A DNA stretch of 64,000 nt from JAFLCL01 sp964502175 (GTDB lineage Bacteria > Myxococcota_A > Polyangia > Polyangiales > Sandaracinaceae): positions 62,001-126,000 of the forward strand of contig CAZCVE010000018.1 in NCBI GenBank assembly GCA_964502175.1, given 5' to 3'. Each line of letters opens with the position of its first letter. Positions within the stretch are counted from its first letter, which is position 1. Position numbers and translations under genes: made by a program. Positions 1 through 9,699 of the stretch are shown one piece after another. The notes beneath the pieces were generated by a model. The model made no database searches. It was not told the origin of the DNA and saw only the letters and a list, made by a program, of their open reading frames with translations.

Positions 1-410
1 CGGTAGTGCTCGTAGCGGTTCTCGCGCCACGCGATCTCCGCGGCCTCGCTCCGCAGGTAGAGGTGGAGCTCGTTCAGGCTCTCCCACACCTCGAGCGAGA
101 TCACCTCGCGGATCGAGCGCGCGTTCTCTCTCGCGCCCGCGATCGAGCCGACGATCGAGACGCCCACCTCGGGGTCGAGGGCGAGGTGCGCCTGCACACG
201 CTCTCCATCGGCCAGCGCGTCCTCGCCGTGGCGCTTCGTGTACGCGGCCTCTTCGCCTGCGGTGATGATCACTGGGTGCCAGCACTGACGTGCGGTGAGA
301 TCGCCATCGAGCGCGAGGCTCGCGGTGACCTGCAAGAGACGCGCGGTGCTCTCCGCACGCTCGAGGTAGCGGCCCAACCAGAAGCAACAGTCGGCGACGC
401 GAGAGATCAT
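1..410 (-). CDS. Alpha-E domain protein, partial (3' end beyond left edge)
   Basis: The reading frame begins at ATG 410 and runs off the left edge, so only about 136 N-terminal residues are present. It opens MISRVADCCFWLGRYLERAE, which closely matches the N-terminus of the alpha-E family, an all-helical domain whose biochemical role is unknown. The start overlaps the stop of the upstream ATP-grasp gene (TGA 409-407 inside ATGA), so the two are probably translationally coupled. In many bacteria alpha-E proteins are encoded directly after a circularly permuted ATP-grasp and near transglutaminases; that is the order here. The assignment rests on the N-terminal motif and the neighbourhood. Confidence 0.85.
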   Translation of the reverse strand, partial: MISRVADCCFWLGRYLERAESTARLLQVTASLALDGDLTARQCWHPVIITAGEEAAYTKRHGEDALADGERVQAHLALDPEVGVSIVGSIAGARENARSIREVISLEVWESLNELHLYLRSEAAEIAWRENRYEHY

Positions 411-1909
411 GACTGCAGCACCCAGGTGTCCTTGCTGCCGCCACCCTGGCTCGAGTTCACCACGTACGAGCCCTCCGCGAGCGCGACGCGCGTGAGCCCA
501 CCGGGCAGCACCCAGATGCCCTTGTTGCCTTCGAGCAACCCGGGCCCCTGCAAGAGATACGGACGAAGATCGACGCGCTTGGGCACGAGCGTGCGACGCA
601 CCGGATCCCACGTCGGGCAGCTCGAGAGCTCGACGCGACGCTGCGCGACGTAGCGCCGCGGCTCGGCCTCGATGCGACGCGCGAACTCCTCGCGCTCGGC
701 CGCCGTGGACTGCGGGCCCATCAACATGCCGTAGCCGCCGGCCTCGTCGACGGCCTTCACCACGAGCTCCTCGAGGTGCTCGAGCACGTACGCGCGCTCG
801 TCGTCTCTCGCGCACATCCACGTCGGCACCTGCGCGAGCAGCGGCTCCTCGCTCAGGTAGAAGCGGATCATGTCGGGCACGTACGCGTAGATCGCCTTGT
901 CGTCAGCGACGCCGTTGCCCGGCGCGTTCGCGATGCCGACGTGCCCCTTCGTCCACGCGCGCATCAGGCCGGGCACGCCGATGAGGCTGTCCTTCCGGAA
1001 CACCTCGGGATCGAGGAAGGCCTCGTCGGTGCGTCGGTAGATCACGTGCACGCGTCGCGGACCGAGCGTGGTCTTGAGCCACACGCGATCGTCGTCGACG
1101 AAGAGATCGACGGACTGCACGAGCTCGATGCCCATCTGTCGCGCGAGGAAGCTGTGCTCGAAGTACGCGCTGTTGTGCGGACCTGGCGTGAGCAGCACGA
1201 CGGTCGATCGATCGGGGCTCTCGGGCGAGACCGCGCGCAGCGTCTCGGCCAGGCGCGCGGGGTAGTGGTCGACACGCGCCACACGCGCGCCCTCCATCGT
1301 CGCGCCGAGCACGCGCTTGGTGACCGACCGGTTCTCGAGCACGTACGACACGCCGCTCGGCGTGCGGAGGTTGTCCTCGAGCACGCGGAACGTGCCCTCC
1401 GGATCGCGGATCAGATCGATCCCGCTCACGTGGATGCGCACGGTGCCCGGCGGTCGCGCGTGCCGCAGCTCGCGGAGGTAGTGCTTCGAGCCGAGCACCA
1501 TCTCCCGCGGCACGATCCCTTCGTCGAGGATGCGCTGCGCGCCGTACACGTCGTCGACGAAGAGCGAGAGCGCGTGGAGGCGCTGCGTGAGCCCGCGCTC
1601 GAGGCGCTGCCAGTCCGTCGCGGGCACGGGCCGCGGCATCAGACAGAAGGGGAAGATCTTCTCGGTGCCGCGCGAGTCTGCGTACACCGAGAACGTCACG
1701 CCGCGCTGCAAGAGCGCGCGCTCGGCGATCGACAGCATGCGCGCGAGCTCGTCGGGGCTCTTCCCCGTGAGCGCCGAGAGCGCCCCGCGACAGCTCACGT
1801 GCATCCCACCGTCTGCGCCCACGAGCTCGTCGTAGGTGCCCTCCATCGGCGTGTAGCCCGACAGCAGCGAGGTGAACGCGACAGAAGCAGCGGGGGTAGG
1901 GGTGCTCAT
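407..1909 (-). CDS. Circularly permuted ATP-grasp type 2 protein (DUF404/DUF407)
   Basis: This 500-residue protein has the length and character of the circularly permuted ATP-grasp family that travels with alpha-E and transglutaminase proteins. Blocks such as GVSYVLENR (about residues 185-193), LLTPGPHNSAYFEH (239-252) and EAGGYGMLMGP (about 390-400) resemble its nucleotide-binding and ligase segments. ATP-grasp enzymes join a carboxylate to an amine through an acyl-phosphate; the substrate is unknown, and a peptide ligase role is a published prediction for this neighbourhood. It lies 22 bp downstream of the transglutaminase/DUF2126 gene and overlaps the alpha-E gene by ATGA, so the three probably form one operon. 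Confidence 0.88.
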   Translation of the reverse strand: MSTPTPAASVAFTSLLSGYTPMEGTYDELVGADGGMHVSCRGALSALTGKSPDELARMLSIAERALLQRGVTFSVYADSRGTEKIFPFCLMPRPVPATDWQRLERGLTQRLHALSLFVDDVYGAQRILDEGIVPREMVLGSKHYLRELRHARPPGTVRIHVSGIDLIRDPEGTFRVLEDNLRTPSGVSYVLENRSVTKRVLGATMEGARVARVDHYPARLAETLRAVSPESPDRSTVVLLTPGPHNSAYFEHSFLARQMGIELVQSVDLFVDDDRVWLKTTLGPRRVHVIYRRTDEAFLDPEVFRKDSLIGVPGLMRAWTKGHVGIANAPGNGVADDKAIYAYVPDMIRFYLSEEPLLAQVPTWMCARDDERAYVLEHLEELVVKAVDEAGGYGMLMGPQSTAAEREEFARRIEAEPRRYVAQRRVELSSCPTWDPVRRTLVPKRVDLRPYLLQGPGLLEGNKGIWVLPGGLTRVALAEGSYVVNSSQGGGSKDTWVLQS

Positions 1910-1931
1910 GAGCCTCGTCTCGTCATGCGTG

Positions 1932-4900
1932 TCACTCGGGGTCCGACGGCACTGGCATCGGGTGGTCGATCGCGTAGCGACGCAGATCGAGCGTCCACGC
2001 GGTGTCGTCGTGCGTGCGCGCCGCCGTCGGGATCACGGGCGTGCGCAGCGGCGCCTCGATCGTGAAGCGCTGTGATCGACGGGCCATGGCCTCGAAGCGC
2101 GTGAGCGGCTGCGCCGTGTACGCGCGGCCCTCGGGATGGAACACGTGGTAGCCGCACGCGCCGAGCGAGCGCGACGACCAGCGATCGAGCACGTCGATGC
2201 GCAGCGGGTGGTGCACCCCCAGGTGCGCGTGGAGCGATCGCGGCGGCGCCCACGCGCGGAAGCGAACGCCCGCCACACCTTCGCCCGCGCGGCCCGTCGC
2301 GCGCATCGGGAGCACGTGCCCGTTGATCAGCACGACGTGTCGCTCGGGCACGAGCCCCTCGGCGCGCACCTCGACGCGCTCGACCGAGCTGTCGACGAAG
2401 CGCGACGTGCCACCGCCCTGCGGCTCTTCACCGAGCACGGGCCACGGCTCGAGCGTGTTGCGGATCTCGACGGTCACGTCCTCGGCCTCGAGGCGTCCCG
2501 CGAGCGGACAGCGGAGCTCGAGGAACGCGCGGTACACCTCGCTCGGCAGCGCGAGCGACTCGCGCGAGAGGAACGCGAGCACGTCCTCCATGTCGCGCCA
2601 CAAGAAGGTCGGCAGGAGGAAGCGATCGTGCAGCGTCGTGCCCCAGCGCACGAGCGGCTGATCGTAGGGGCGCTTCGCGAGGGCCGCGACGATCGTGCGC
2701 ACGAGCTCCGTCTGTGCGCTCATCATGCGCGGGTGCGGCGGCATCTCGAACGCGCGCAGCTCGATCACGCCTTGGCGTCCGTGCGGCGTCCGGAAGTCGA
2801 AGAGCTTGTCGATGCAGATCTCGGCGCGGTGCGTGTTGCCCGTGACGTCGACGAGCAGATCGCGGAACAAGAGATCGGCGAGCCACGGCGGCGTGTCGCC
2901 TCGTGACGCGAACGCGCGCGCGAGCGCGATCTCGAGCTCGTAGAGCGAGTCGTGGCGCGCCTCGTCCACGCGCGGCGCTTGGGACGTCGGTCCGACGAAG
3001 AGGCCGCTGAACAAGTACGACAGCGCGGGGTGGTGCTGCACGAACGTCACGAGGCTCGCGAGCAGCTTCGGGTCGCGCACGAACGGGCTCTCGATCGCGC
3101 GCGCGCCGCCGAGCGTGATGTGGTTGCCGCCGCCGCTGCCCGCTTGGCGTCCATCGAGCAGGTACTTCTCGGCGTGGAGGCCCGTCTCGAGCGCGGCGTC
3201 GAACACACGATCGATCAGGCTCGCGTGCGCGTCGAAGCTCGCGACTGGGGGGAGGTTCACCTCGAGCACACCGGGATCCGGCGTGAGCGTGAAGCTCGCG
3301 AGCTCGGGTCCCTTGGGCGGGTAGCCCTCGAGCAACACCTCGAGCGGCACGGCGTCGCGCGCGTGATCGATCGCCTCGATCAGCGCGAGCGCGCGCGCAG
3401 CGTTCGGCATCGGCGGCAGGAACACGCACAGCGTGCCACCACGAGGCTCGACGACGAGCGCCGTGCGGATGCGCGCGTCGATCGACGGCGTCGTGCGACG
3501 CGCGGGTCGTGCGCTCTCGGGGAGGTGACCTCGATCGACGAGGCGCGAGAGGCGCGCGCGCTCTTCGTCTTCGGTGCGTCGCGCGGCCTCGGGGCCTCGC
3601 GGATCCGGCGGCTCGATCGTCGGCTCGTCGATCGTCACGGACGCCGCACCACCCAACGATCGCAAGGGAAGTCGAAGCCCCGCGGGTGCGTCGCCGGGCA
3701 GGAGGTAGAGGCGATCGCGTCGCGTCTGCCAGCGCTCGCTCTCCCAGCCCGCGCCGCGCGGTGCGATCGGGATCACGAAGCCCGCCTCGGACGCGAGGCC
3801 GCGATCGAGCCAGCGCGCGAGTCGACGTCGCTCTTCGTCGTCGTCGAGCTTCGCGTGCCGCGCGTCGATCTCGCGATCGATCTCGCTCTCGGCCTCGACG
3901 GCCCAGCGCGGATCCTCGAAGAGCGGCGCGACGTAGCCCGAGAGCGCGAGGCGCTCCGCGATCGCGTGGGCGAGCGTGGCCGCGTGCGGCAGGAGCGCGG
4001 CGTCGTCGCGTCCGCGCGCGACGCCGGGCTGCGCGTCGTGCGCGACGTCCGCGAGCTGACCGCGATCGGTGCGGTGGCGCGGCAGATCACGCCAGATCGC
4101 ACGACCATCCGTGCGCGCGATCAGCTCGAGCGCCCAGCGCGGCAAGGTCTCGCCGGGATAGCTCTTGCCTTGTCGCAAGAGCATCGCGCCGCCCGGCTGC
4201 AACCGACGCTGGATCGCGCGCGCGAACGCGAGCCCCTGCGACCACTTCGTCGGACCGAGCGCGTCACCGTTCCACTCGGGCCGCTCGGGGTGGAGGCGCG
4301 AGTTGAACGTGGGCTCGCCGCCGATCGTGAGCGCCACGCCCATCGCACGGAGCGCTTCGTCGGTGCGCGCGCCCGCGTCGACGAGCGATCGCCACGCCTC
4401 TTCGGTGAAGGGCGCGGTGGGCCGCACCTCGTGACCGAGCCGCGTGACGCGCGTGTGGAACTGCACGTCGTCCGCGAGCACGCCGGACGTTCCTTCGATC
4501 GCTGCTGCATGCTCGGGGCTCGCGGTGCACGCGAGCGGGATGTGCCCTTCTCCCGCGAAGAGGCCGCTCGTCGCGTCGAGGCCGAGCCATCCCGCGCCCG
4601 GCAGGAACACCTCGGCCCACGCGTGCAGATCGACGACGTCCTTCGCGAGGCCCTTCGGCTCGTCGGGCAGCATGCCCTCGTCGGTGAGCTGCACGAGGTA
4701 GCCGCTCACGAAGCGGGCGGCGAGGCCGTGCGATCGCAGGAGCGCCGCGAGCAACACGGCCGAGTCACGGCAGCTGCCGCGCCCTTCGGAGAGCGTCTGC
4801 TCGGGCGTGAAGACGCCCGCCTCTTCACGCAGCACGTAGCGAACGCGGCTCGCGACGCTCTGGTTGAGCGACACGAGCCAGTCGATCGTGCGCACGTCAC

Positions 4901-5312
4901 CGCTCGGGCTCGTGGCCTCGCGCAGCGCCTCGAAGCGCGGACCGCGCGTGAACGCCGCGCGATCGAGCGCGAGGTACGGGCTGAGCTCGCCTGCGAGCGG
5001 TCCGTACGCGATGGGCAGGTGCTCGGCCGACGGATGCAGCACGAAGTCGAACGGGTTGACCGGCTGGAGATCGATCGCGATCTCGACGCCGATCTCGAGC
5101 GCGTCCGTCGGCCCCGCGAAGCGCGCGTGCGCGACGAAGTTGCCCGCCGGATCCTGCTGCCACACGACGTGCGCGCCGCCGCCGACGGTCAGGCCGTAGC
5201 TCTCCACACGAGCACGCGCGTGCGCCGCAGGCTTGAGGCGGATCGTGTGGACCCCGAGCACCGCGGGGCTCGGATACCGATAGGTCGAGACGTGCTGCAG
5301 AAAGACACGCAC
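1932..5312 (-). CDS. Transglutaminase-like / DUF2126 protein
   Basis: A 1126-residue protein with two parts. Residues 1-290 hold the bacterial transglutaminase N-terminal beta domain and a papain-like transglutaminase core with a visible triad: Cys181 in GRGSCRDSA, His230 in DLHAWAEVF and Asp246 in GLDATSG. The remaining ~800 residues match DUF2126, including TIGGEPTFNSR and SYPGETLPRWALEL. The total length is normal for this fusion. There is no signal peptide, so it is probably cytoplasmic. It heads a three-gene minus-strand operon with ATP-grasp and alpha-E genes. The reaction may be cleavage or transfer of amide bonds; the substrate is unknown. Confidence 0.9.
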   Translation of the reverse strand: MRVFLQHVSTYRYPSPAVLGVHTIRLKPAAHARARVESYGLTVGGGAHVVWQQDPAGNFVAHARFAGPTDALEIGVEIAIDLQPVNPFDFVLHPSAEHLPIAYGPLAGELSPYLALDRAAFTRGPRFEALREATSPSGDVRTIDWLVSLNQSVASRVRYVLREEAGVFTPEQTLSEGRGSCRDSAVLLAALLRSHGLAARFVSGYLVQLTDEGMLPDEPKGLAKDVVDLHAWAEVFLPGAGWLGLDATSGLFAGEGHIPLACTASPEHAAAIEGTSGVLADDVQFHTRVTRLGHEVRPTAPFTEEAWRSLVDAGARTDEALRAMGVALTIGGEPTFNSRLHPERPEWNGDALGPTKWSQGLAFARAIQRRLQPGGAMLLRQGKSYPGETLPRWALELIARTDGRAIWRDLPRHRTDRGQLADVAHDAQPGVARGRDDAALLPHAATLAHAIAERLALSGYVAPLFEDPRWAVEAESEIDREIDARHAKLDDDEERRRLARWLDRGLASEAGFVIPIAPRGAGWESERWQTRRDRLYLLPGDAPAGLRLPLRSLGGAASVTIDEPTIEPPDPRGPEAARRTEDEERARLSRLVDRGHLPESARPARRTTPSIDARIRTALVVEPRGGTLCVFLPPMPNAARALALIEAIDHARDAVPLEVLLEGYPPKGPELASFTLTPDPGVLEVNLPPVASFDAHASLIDRVFDAALETGLHAEKYLLDGRQAGSGGGNHITLGGARAIESPFVRDPKLLASLVTFVQHHPALSYLFSGLFVGPTSQAPRVDEARHDSLYELEIALARAFASRGDTPPWLADLLFRDLLVDVTGNTHRAEICIDKLFDFRTPHGRQGVIELRAFEMPPHPRMMSAQTELVRTIVAALAKRPYDQPLVRWGTTLHDRFLLPTFLWRDMEDVLAFLSRESLALPSEVYRAFLELRCPLAGRLEAEDVTVEIRNTLEPWPVLGEEPQGGGTSRFVDSSVERVEVRAEGLVPERHVVLINGHVLPMRATGRAGEGVAGVRFRAWAPPRSLHAHLGVHHPLRIDVLDRWSSRSLGACGYHVFHPEGRAYTAQPLTRFEAMARRSQRFTIEAPLRTPVIPTAARTHDDTAWTLDLRRYAIDHPMPVPSDPE

Positions 5313-5516
5313 GCCTCGACTCTATCGATCCCTCGGCCTCCCTACGTGGGCTTCCTCGACGAGACCTCGATCTTTCTCGTCCGAAACACGACCGAAACAA
5401 CGACCACGTGACGGATGCGCAGTCTCGATCACCCGAACCTCGCCGCGAACGGGCGCTGCTCGTCCTCGTCTGATCCCGACCGTGCGCCATCGAGAAGCTG
5501 CGCGCGAAGGGCGAGC

Positions 5517-6239
5517 TCAGGGCCCTCCTGGCGGTGCAGCGCGCTCGAAGGACTCGAGTCGGAACTCGGTTCGATACTCTTCGGGCCCGAGCCACATCTG
5601 GACGAGGCCGATCCCCTCGGCGATCCACTGAGTGCTCGGAACGGCGGCCCCGTGTGGTGCCTGCTCTTCCACCTCGACTCGAAACGCGTCGTAGCGCTGC
5701 CCCGACACCGTGAGGCGCTCACGCGCCGCAACACGGTGTGTACGCGTGACGTGGACGGCCATGCTCAGGATCCGCGCCGTGAACGTCCCTGCGTATCGGT
5801 CATTGGCCTCCAGACGCCGGGGTAGGCGCCAAGACTGATCCTCGAGGGCGACGGGAGCCGCGCCGCCGAGCGCGAGCCAGGGTTCCTCAGCGCCGTCGGC
5901 GTCACAATGGCGATCCAGCACGAGCTCATCATCGCCATCGACGCGCCATCGCAGAGAGATCCCTCGCTCCGAGTCGGTGCTGCTCACGAGGCGCATGGAG
6001 ATGCGACCTGCGCCGGTCGTGCTCTCCCACCGATACGTTCGCGTCTCTCCGACCCGAGTCGGGACGTAGGGGTGATCGCAGCGCGCGCCTTCGCCGACGG
6101 TCACCGCATCGGCCTCCGTGGCGACCGGTCTCTCCGACGAAGGCGAGTCGGGCTCCCGCACGCACATCGCGAGACTCAACGTGAGGGTCACGCCCAAGCA
6201 GAGGAGCGTGACCCCGACGATGCGAGCCCGGACGCTCAA
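5517..6239 (-). CDS. Hypothetical exported or membrane-anchored protein
   Basis: 240 residues beginning with a hydrophobic segment (GVTLLCLGVTLTLSLAMC) that could be an uncleaved anchor or a poor lipoprotein signal: the residue before Cys is Met, which is unusual in a lipobox. The rest is soluble and beta-rich, with GETRTYRWES and a C-terminal PSTQWIAEGIGLVQ block like those of secreted proteins that report on a measured property. I cannot assign a function. Its start overlaps the stop of the large FG-GAP gene upstream (6236-6239, ATGA), so the two are probably co-transcribed and both act at the cell surface. Confidence 0.65.
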   Translation of the reverse strand: MSVRARIVGVTLLCLGVTLTLSLAMCVREPDSPSSERPVATEADAVTVGEGARCDHPYVPTRVGETRTYRWESTTGAGRISMRLVSSTDSERGISLRWRVDGDDELVLDRHCDADGAEEPWLALGGAAPVALEDQSWRLPRRLEANDRYAGTFTARILSMAVHVTRTHRVAARERLTVSGQRYDAFRVEVEEQAPHGAAVPSTQWIAEGIGLVQMWLGPEEYRTEFRLESFERAAPPGGP

Positions 6240-9200
6240 GGGGAGCTGCGTGTGAGCGGAACGGAGAGCATCTCGTCACCCGCAGTGTCCAGCCCGACCG
6301 CGACGACGAGGTCGCCCCACCCGTCGCCGTCGAGGTCGCCGGGAGACGACAGGCCAGTGCCGAAGAACGGCATTCCGCTGCGAATGGTGCCAAGCCTCGC
6401 GCCACGTCGAGAGAAGCGCACGATCGAGCCGTCGCCCGGTGCGGACGCCGCGACCTCGACTCCGTCGAGCACGACCACCTCTTCCCCCAGCCTCTGGGCG
6501 CGCGTTCCCCTCTCGACCCGCGGCGAGCCCCTGCCCGAGAAGAATGCGATGGCTCCCCGTCCGCTCGTCGCGTCGGGCATGCCGGCCACCACGGTGAAGT
6601 CGGACCTTGTACCGATGAGAACGGCGGCGGACATGCGACCCGAGGGCATCGGGCCGTCGAATCGATGGGTGATGCCTTGAGAGGCGTTGGCGATCACGAT
6701 GCGCCCGGACCCGAACCGAGCACCGGGCGCGCCGATCAAGAACGATGGGGCCGCGGTGTCGCTGCCGAACGCAGGAGCGATGTGGGAGCCGAACTGATCG
6801 CCAGCGCGCTCGCCGGTGAGCGTCAGTGTCAACGTCGTCGCGCCCGCCTCGTCGAATCGAAAGACCTGGACCGAGCCCGCCCCGCCGTTCGCGTCGGGTG
6901 CTCCGACGGCGATGGCGTCTCCGAGACGAGCCACGGCGGCTCCGAAGCGGCCGTTGACCTCGGTGCCCGTCACACGAGCCAAGAGGCTGCCGTTCGCGGA
7001 TCCGAAGACTGCGATGGCACCCAGCTGTCCCGTGCACGGGCCGCCTTGGAAGCAGGTCTCCGCGCGAGGTGCCGCGACCAGCACGTCCTCCAGCCCATCC
7101 CCGTCGAGGTCCGGAACAGGCATCACTGAGGACGTCAGTCCGCCGCTCAGGCCGAACTGAGCAGGATCAATCTCTGCGAGCGTTTGTCCGAACTCGCCCA
7201 CCAGGGTGAGCGAACCAAAGAGATCCGGACGCCAGCACAAGTCGTAGTCGCCGCCGGGGCAATCGAGGAACGCGAGGAAGTCGCAGTTTGCCCCTGGCAG
7301 ACCCGCGCACCCCCTGCTGAAACCAGGCACTCCTGGGAATCCACTCGACATTCCAGGCCCGAACCCAGCACCGGCGCCTCCGCCCCCTCCTCCGCCAGCG
7401 ATGGGCACATCGCAGGCGGGCGCGTCGGGGTACGGACAAAGCGCGTCACAGATGTCGCCAACGAGCAGACCGCCAGAGTCCGTCTGATCGGGGTTCTGAT
7501 CAGCATCCGTCCCGGGCTCGTAGGTGTCGTCGCCGTCGCCGAGCGGGCAGTTGTCCATCGGGCTTCCGGGCGGGGGAACTTCGAGGATTCCGTCCTCGTC
7601 GCGGTCGTTGTCGCAGTCGTCCACTACGCCATCGCCGTCGAAGTCGACCGAACCCGGCACCCGCGGCGAGCGATCGAAGAGCCCGTCCGAGCTGGGCGCG
7701 CAAGCGAATGCCTCCACTTCGTTGTTGCAGCCGTCGTTGTCGATGTCGCAGTCGCACTCGTCACCAGCGAGATCACCGTCGGTGTCCAAGTTCGTCGCGT
7801 TGGGAATTCCTGCGCACAGGTCGCAGAGAGCGCCGAAAGCGTCGCCATCTCCATCCTGCGGCTGGCCGGGATCGAACACGTTCGGGCAGATGTCGGTCTC
7901 CTGGGACACGCAGTCGTCGTCAGGATCGACGATGTAGGAGAACGTAGCCGTCCCCGGTGTGGCGCCGACGGCAGCCCCCGAGTACCTCGCGCCTCTCGGA
8001 AGCGGGTTGGAGAACCAACGTCGAATCGTCTCGGCGATGAGCGGTGTCGATGCCAGGATGTTCGCAAGATTGGGCGCGGGTGCGAAGGTGACCGTCGCTG
8101 GAGGGACAGGGAGCGCGGCGTTCGGGAGAAAAGGCCCTGTCGCCGCTCCCGGAGGCGCACAAAATGCCGCGCACACAGGCGCTGGATTGGTGGGCGTGGG
8201 CACGCACGCGCCGCTCGGCGGCGCACAGGCGACACAAACGGCCAGCAAGTCGGCGGGCGTGAGGCCTACACCTGCGTTGCAGGCGTTGTTCACGGCGACG
8301 AGATTGACGGTGGTCGTGGCCACCGCGGAACCGCCCAACGCGACAGTGTTGAACAGCGCGTCGGTGTACGCGCCGTTGACGGTCAGCGGCGGGCCGGTCG
8401 GCACGCCGCCGACGATGGGTCCGGCGACGAGATTGACCTGCACGGAGGCGCGTCCGACCACGGTGTCGATGGGGAGCCCAGCGACAGGCAGGTTTCCGAC
8501 GGCCGCCGTGGTGCTCAACACGGGGGGGTTCACTGCGAGGTTGACGGCCGCGGCAACACCGATGGGAATCGGCTGTATCGGCGGGGGGGCCCCGTCCGTC
8601 GCGGTCGGGGCGAGGTTCTTGCGAACCTCGCCGTCGATGATGTCGGTCAGGATCTCGCAGACGATGAGGCCCAGCCAGTACCGGAAGGGACCGCCTCCCA
8701 CCCGGACGAGATCGAGGATTGGGTTGATCCACCTCTGGATCTCGGGGCGCAGACCGAGAATGTCATCGAGGATGTAGAGCGGCGTGTCGGCGATCGCGAA
8801 CGGGCACGCCGCGGTGAAAGACGTCCCACCCGAGATCGACGCAGGGTTGATCGCGGGGCCTGGCGTGACACCGAAGTTCAGTCCGATGTCGGGATAGGTT
8901 GCGTTCGTGTCGTCGCTGCCGTACCCGAGCCCGCTCGCGATCGAGGACCGATAGCCCGCGGCGACGACGCCGGGGGTCTCGCGACACGCCACCGCGGGAG
9001 TCGAGCAATCGCCACACGGCGTCGCCGTCACATCCATCGTCAGCGGCACGTTGTAGGGTCCGACGTCGAGAAGCACGTCCAGGCCATCGTTGAGATCGAT
9101 GTTCTCGACCTCCAGGGGGAAGGCGAATCGCAACGCAGCGCCCGCTGGACGGCCCGGCGGAACGGTCGGTGGGGGCGGGGGCGTCACCCACGCCAAGGAC

Positions 9201-9628
9201 GACGCGTCGAACCCGATCTGCGCGTCGTAGCCGTCCACATAGGGGATGGCCGGCAACGCGGGCAGCGAGACCCCACCGAGAATCGCCCCCAAGCCCGGGT
9301 CCATCGAGAGCGCGGCTAGTTCGGCGCTGAGGGTCCCGAAGTTGGCGAGGATCACCGGATCCAACGGGCCGTGCGGGCGTCGAGTGTGCAAGGAGGTAAG
9401 CGGGTCGTAGTCCTCGGTGTCGCCCTCGAAGTCCCACTCCAAACCGGTCCGCGTGAGGTCGCCGCCGAACGCCAGCGAAGCGCGGATGGAGTTTCGAATG
9501 GGGAGAAGGTCGGCGGCGGTCGAGGTGAACGTGCCAGCCGTGCTCGGAAGCGGGGCTCCGTTGTACACTCGACCTTGCTGGAGCGGCAGCTCACCCGTCG
9601 GTGAAGCCGACCGACACGCGGACACCAC
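6236..9628 (-). CDS. Large surface lipoprotein with thrombospondin-3 and FG-GAP repeats
   Basis: About 1130 residues. The N-terminal half is Pro/Ala/Val-rich with no recognised domain. Residues ~570-740 carry acidic calcium-binding TSP type-3 repeats (DGDGDAFG, DTDGDLAGDECD, DFDGDGVVDDCDND). A Gly-rich linker follows, then FG-GAP repeats (PDLDGDGLEDVLVAAP; GDLDGDGWGDLVVAVG) likely to form a propeller. The GTG at 9628 begins inside a lipoprotein signal (LLLVVSAC), so the true start must lie further upstream. The nearest ATG (9657-9655) is one frame off because of an 11-base G tract, see findings. Predicted outer-surface protein; binding partner unknown. Confidence 0.75.
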   Translation of the reverse strand: MVSACRSASPTGELPLQQGRVYNGAPLPSTAGTFTSTAADLLPIRNSIRASLAFGGDLTRTGLEWDFEGDTEDYDPLTSLHTRRPHGPLDPVILANFGTLSAELAALSMDPGLGAILGGVSLPALPAIPYVDGYDAQIGFDASSLAWVTPPPPPTVPPGRPAGAALRFAFPLEVENIDLNDGLDVLLDVGPYNVPLTMDVTATPCGDCSTPAVACRETPGVVAAGYRSSIASGLGYGSDDTNATYPDIGLNFGVTPGPAINPASISGGTSFTAACPFAIADTPLYILDDILGLRPEIQRWINPILDLVRVGGGPFRYWLGLIVCEILTDIIDGEVRKNLAPTATDGAPPPIQPIPIGVAAAVNLAVNPPVLSTTAAVGNLPVAGLPIDTVVGRASVQVNLVAGPIVGGVPTGPPLTVNGAYTDALFNTVALGGSAVATTTVNLVAVNNACNAGVGLTPADLLAVCVACAPPSGACVPTPTNPAPVCAAFCAPPGAATGPFLPNAALPVPPATVTFAPAPNLANILASTPLIAETIRRWFSNPLPRGARYSGAAVGATPGTATFSYIVDPDDDCVSQETDICPNVFDPGQPQDGDGDAFGALCDLCAGIPNATNLDTDGDLAGDECDCDIDNDGCNNEVEAFACAPSSDGLFDRSPRVPGSVDFDGDGVVDDCDNDRDEDGILEVPPPGSPMDNCPLGDGDDTYEPGTDADQNPDQTDSGGLLVGDICDALCPYPDAPACDVPIAGGGGGGGAGAGFGPGMSSGFPGVPGFSRGCAGLPGANCDFLAFLDCPGGDYDLCWRPDLFGSLTLVGEFGQTLAEIDPAQFGLSGGLTSSVMPVPDLDGDGLEDVLVAAPRAETCFQGGPCTGQLGAIAVFGSANGSLLARVTGTEVNGRFGAAVARLGDAIAVGAPDANGGAGSVQVFRFDEAGATTLTLTLTGERAGDQFGSHIAPAFGSDTAAPSFLIGAPGARFGSGRIVIANASQGITHRFDGPMPSGRMSAAVLIGTRSDFTVVAGMPDATSGRGAIAFFSGRGSPRVERGTRAQRLGEEVVVLDGVEVAASAPGDGSIVRFSRRGARLGTIRSGMPFFGTGLSSPGDLDGDGWGDLVVAVGLDTAGDEMLSVPLTRSSP

Positions 9629-9644
9629 GAGCAGGAGCCCAATG

Positions 9645-9655
9645 CCCCCCCCCCC
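9645..9655 (-). repeat. Poly-G (11) homopolymer at the start of the FG-GAP lipoprotein gene
   Basis: On the minus strand the tract follows immediately from an ATG whose G is its first base. With 11 G the ATG is out of frame with the lipoprotein signal. With 9 or 12 G it would read MGGG..IGLLLVVSAC, directly in frame with the gene. It is either a sequencing miscount or a slippage-prone expression switch. Confidence 0.8.
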
Positions 9656-9699
9656 ATCGTCCGAGCCGCGTGGCTGACCTGGAACCCAGTTCTTGCCGC

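Noticed and set aside
2952..5411. Long plus-strand ORF of 819 aa
   Set aside because: Antisense shadow of the transglutaminase/DUF2126 gene: Arg/Ala-rich, no domain or credible start context.
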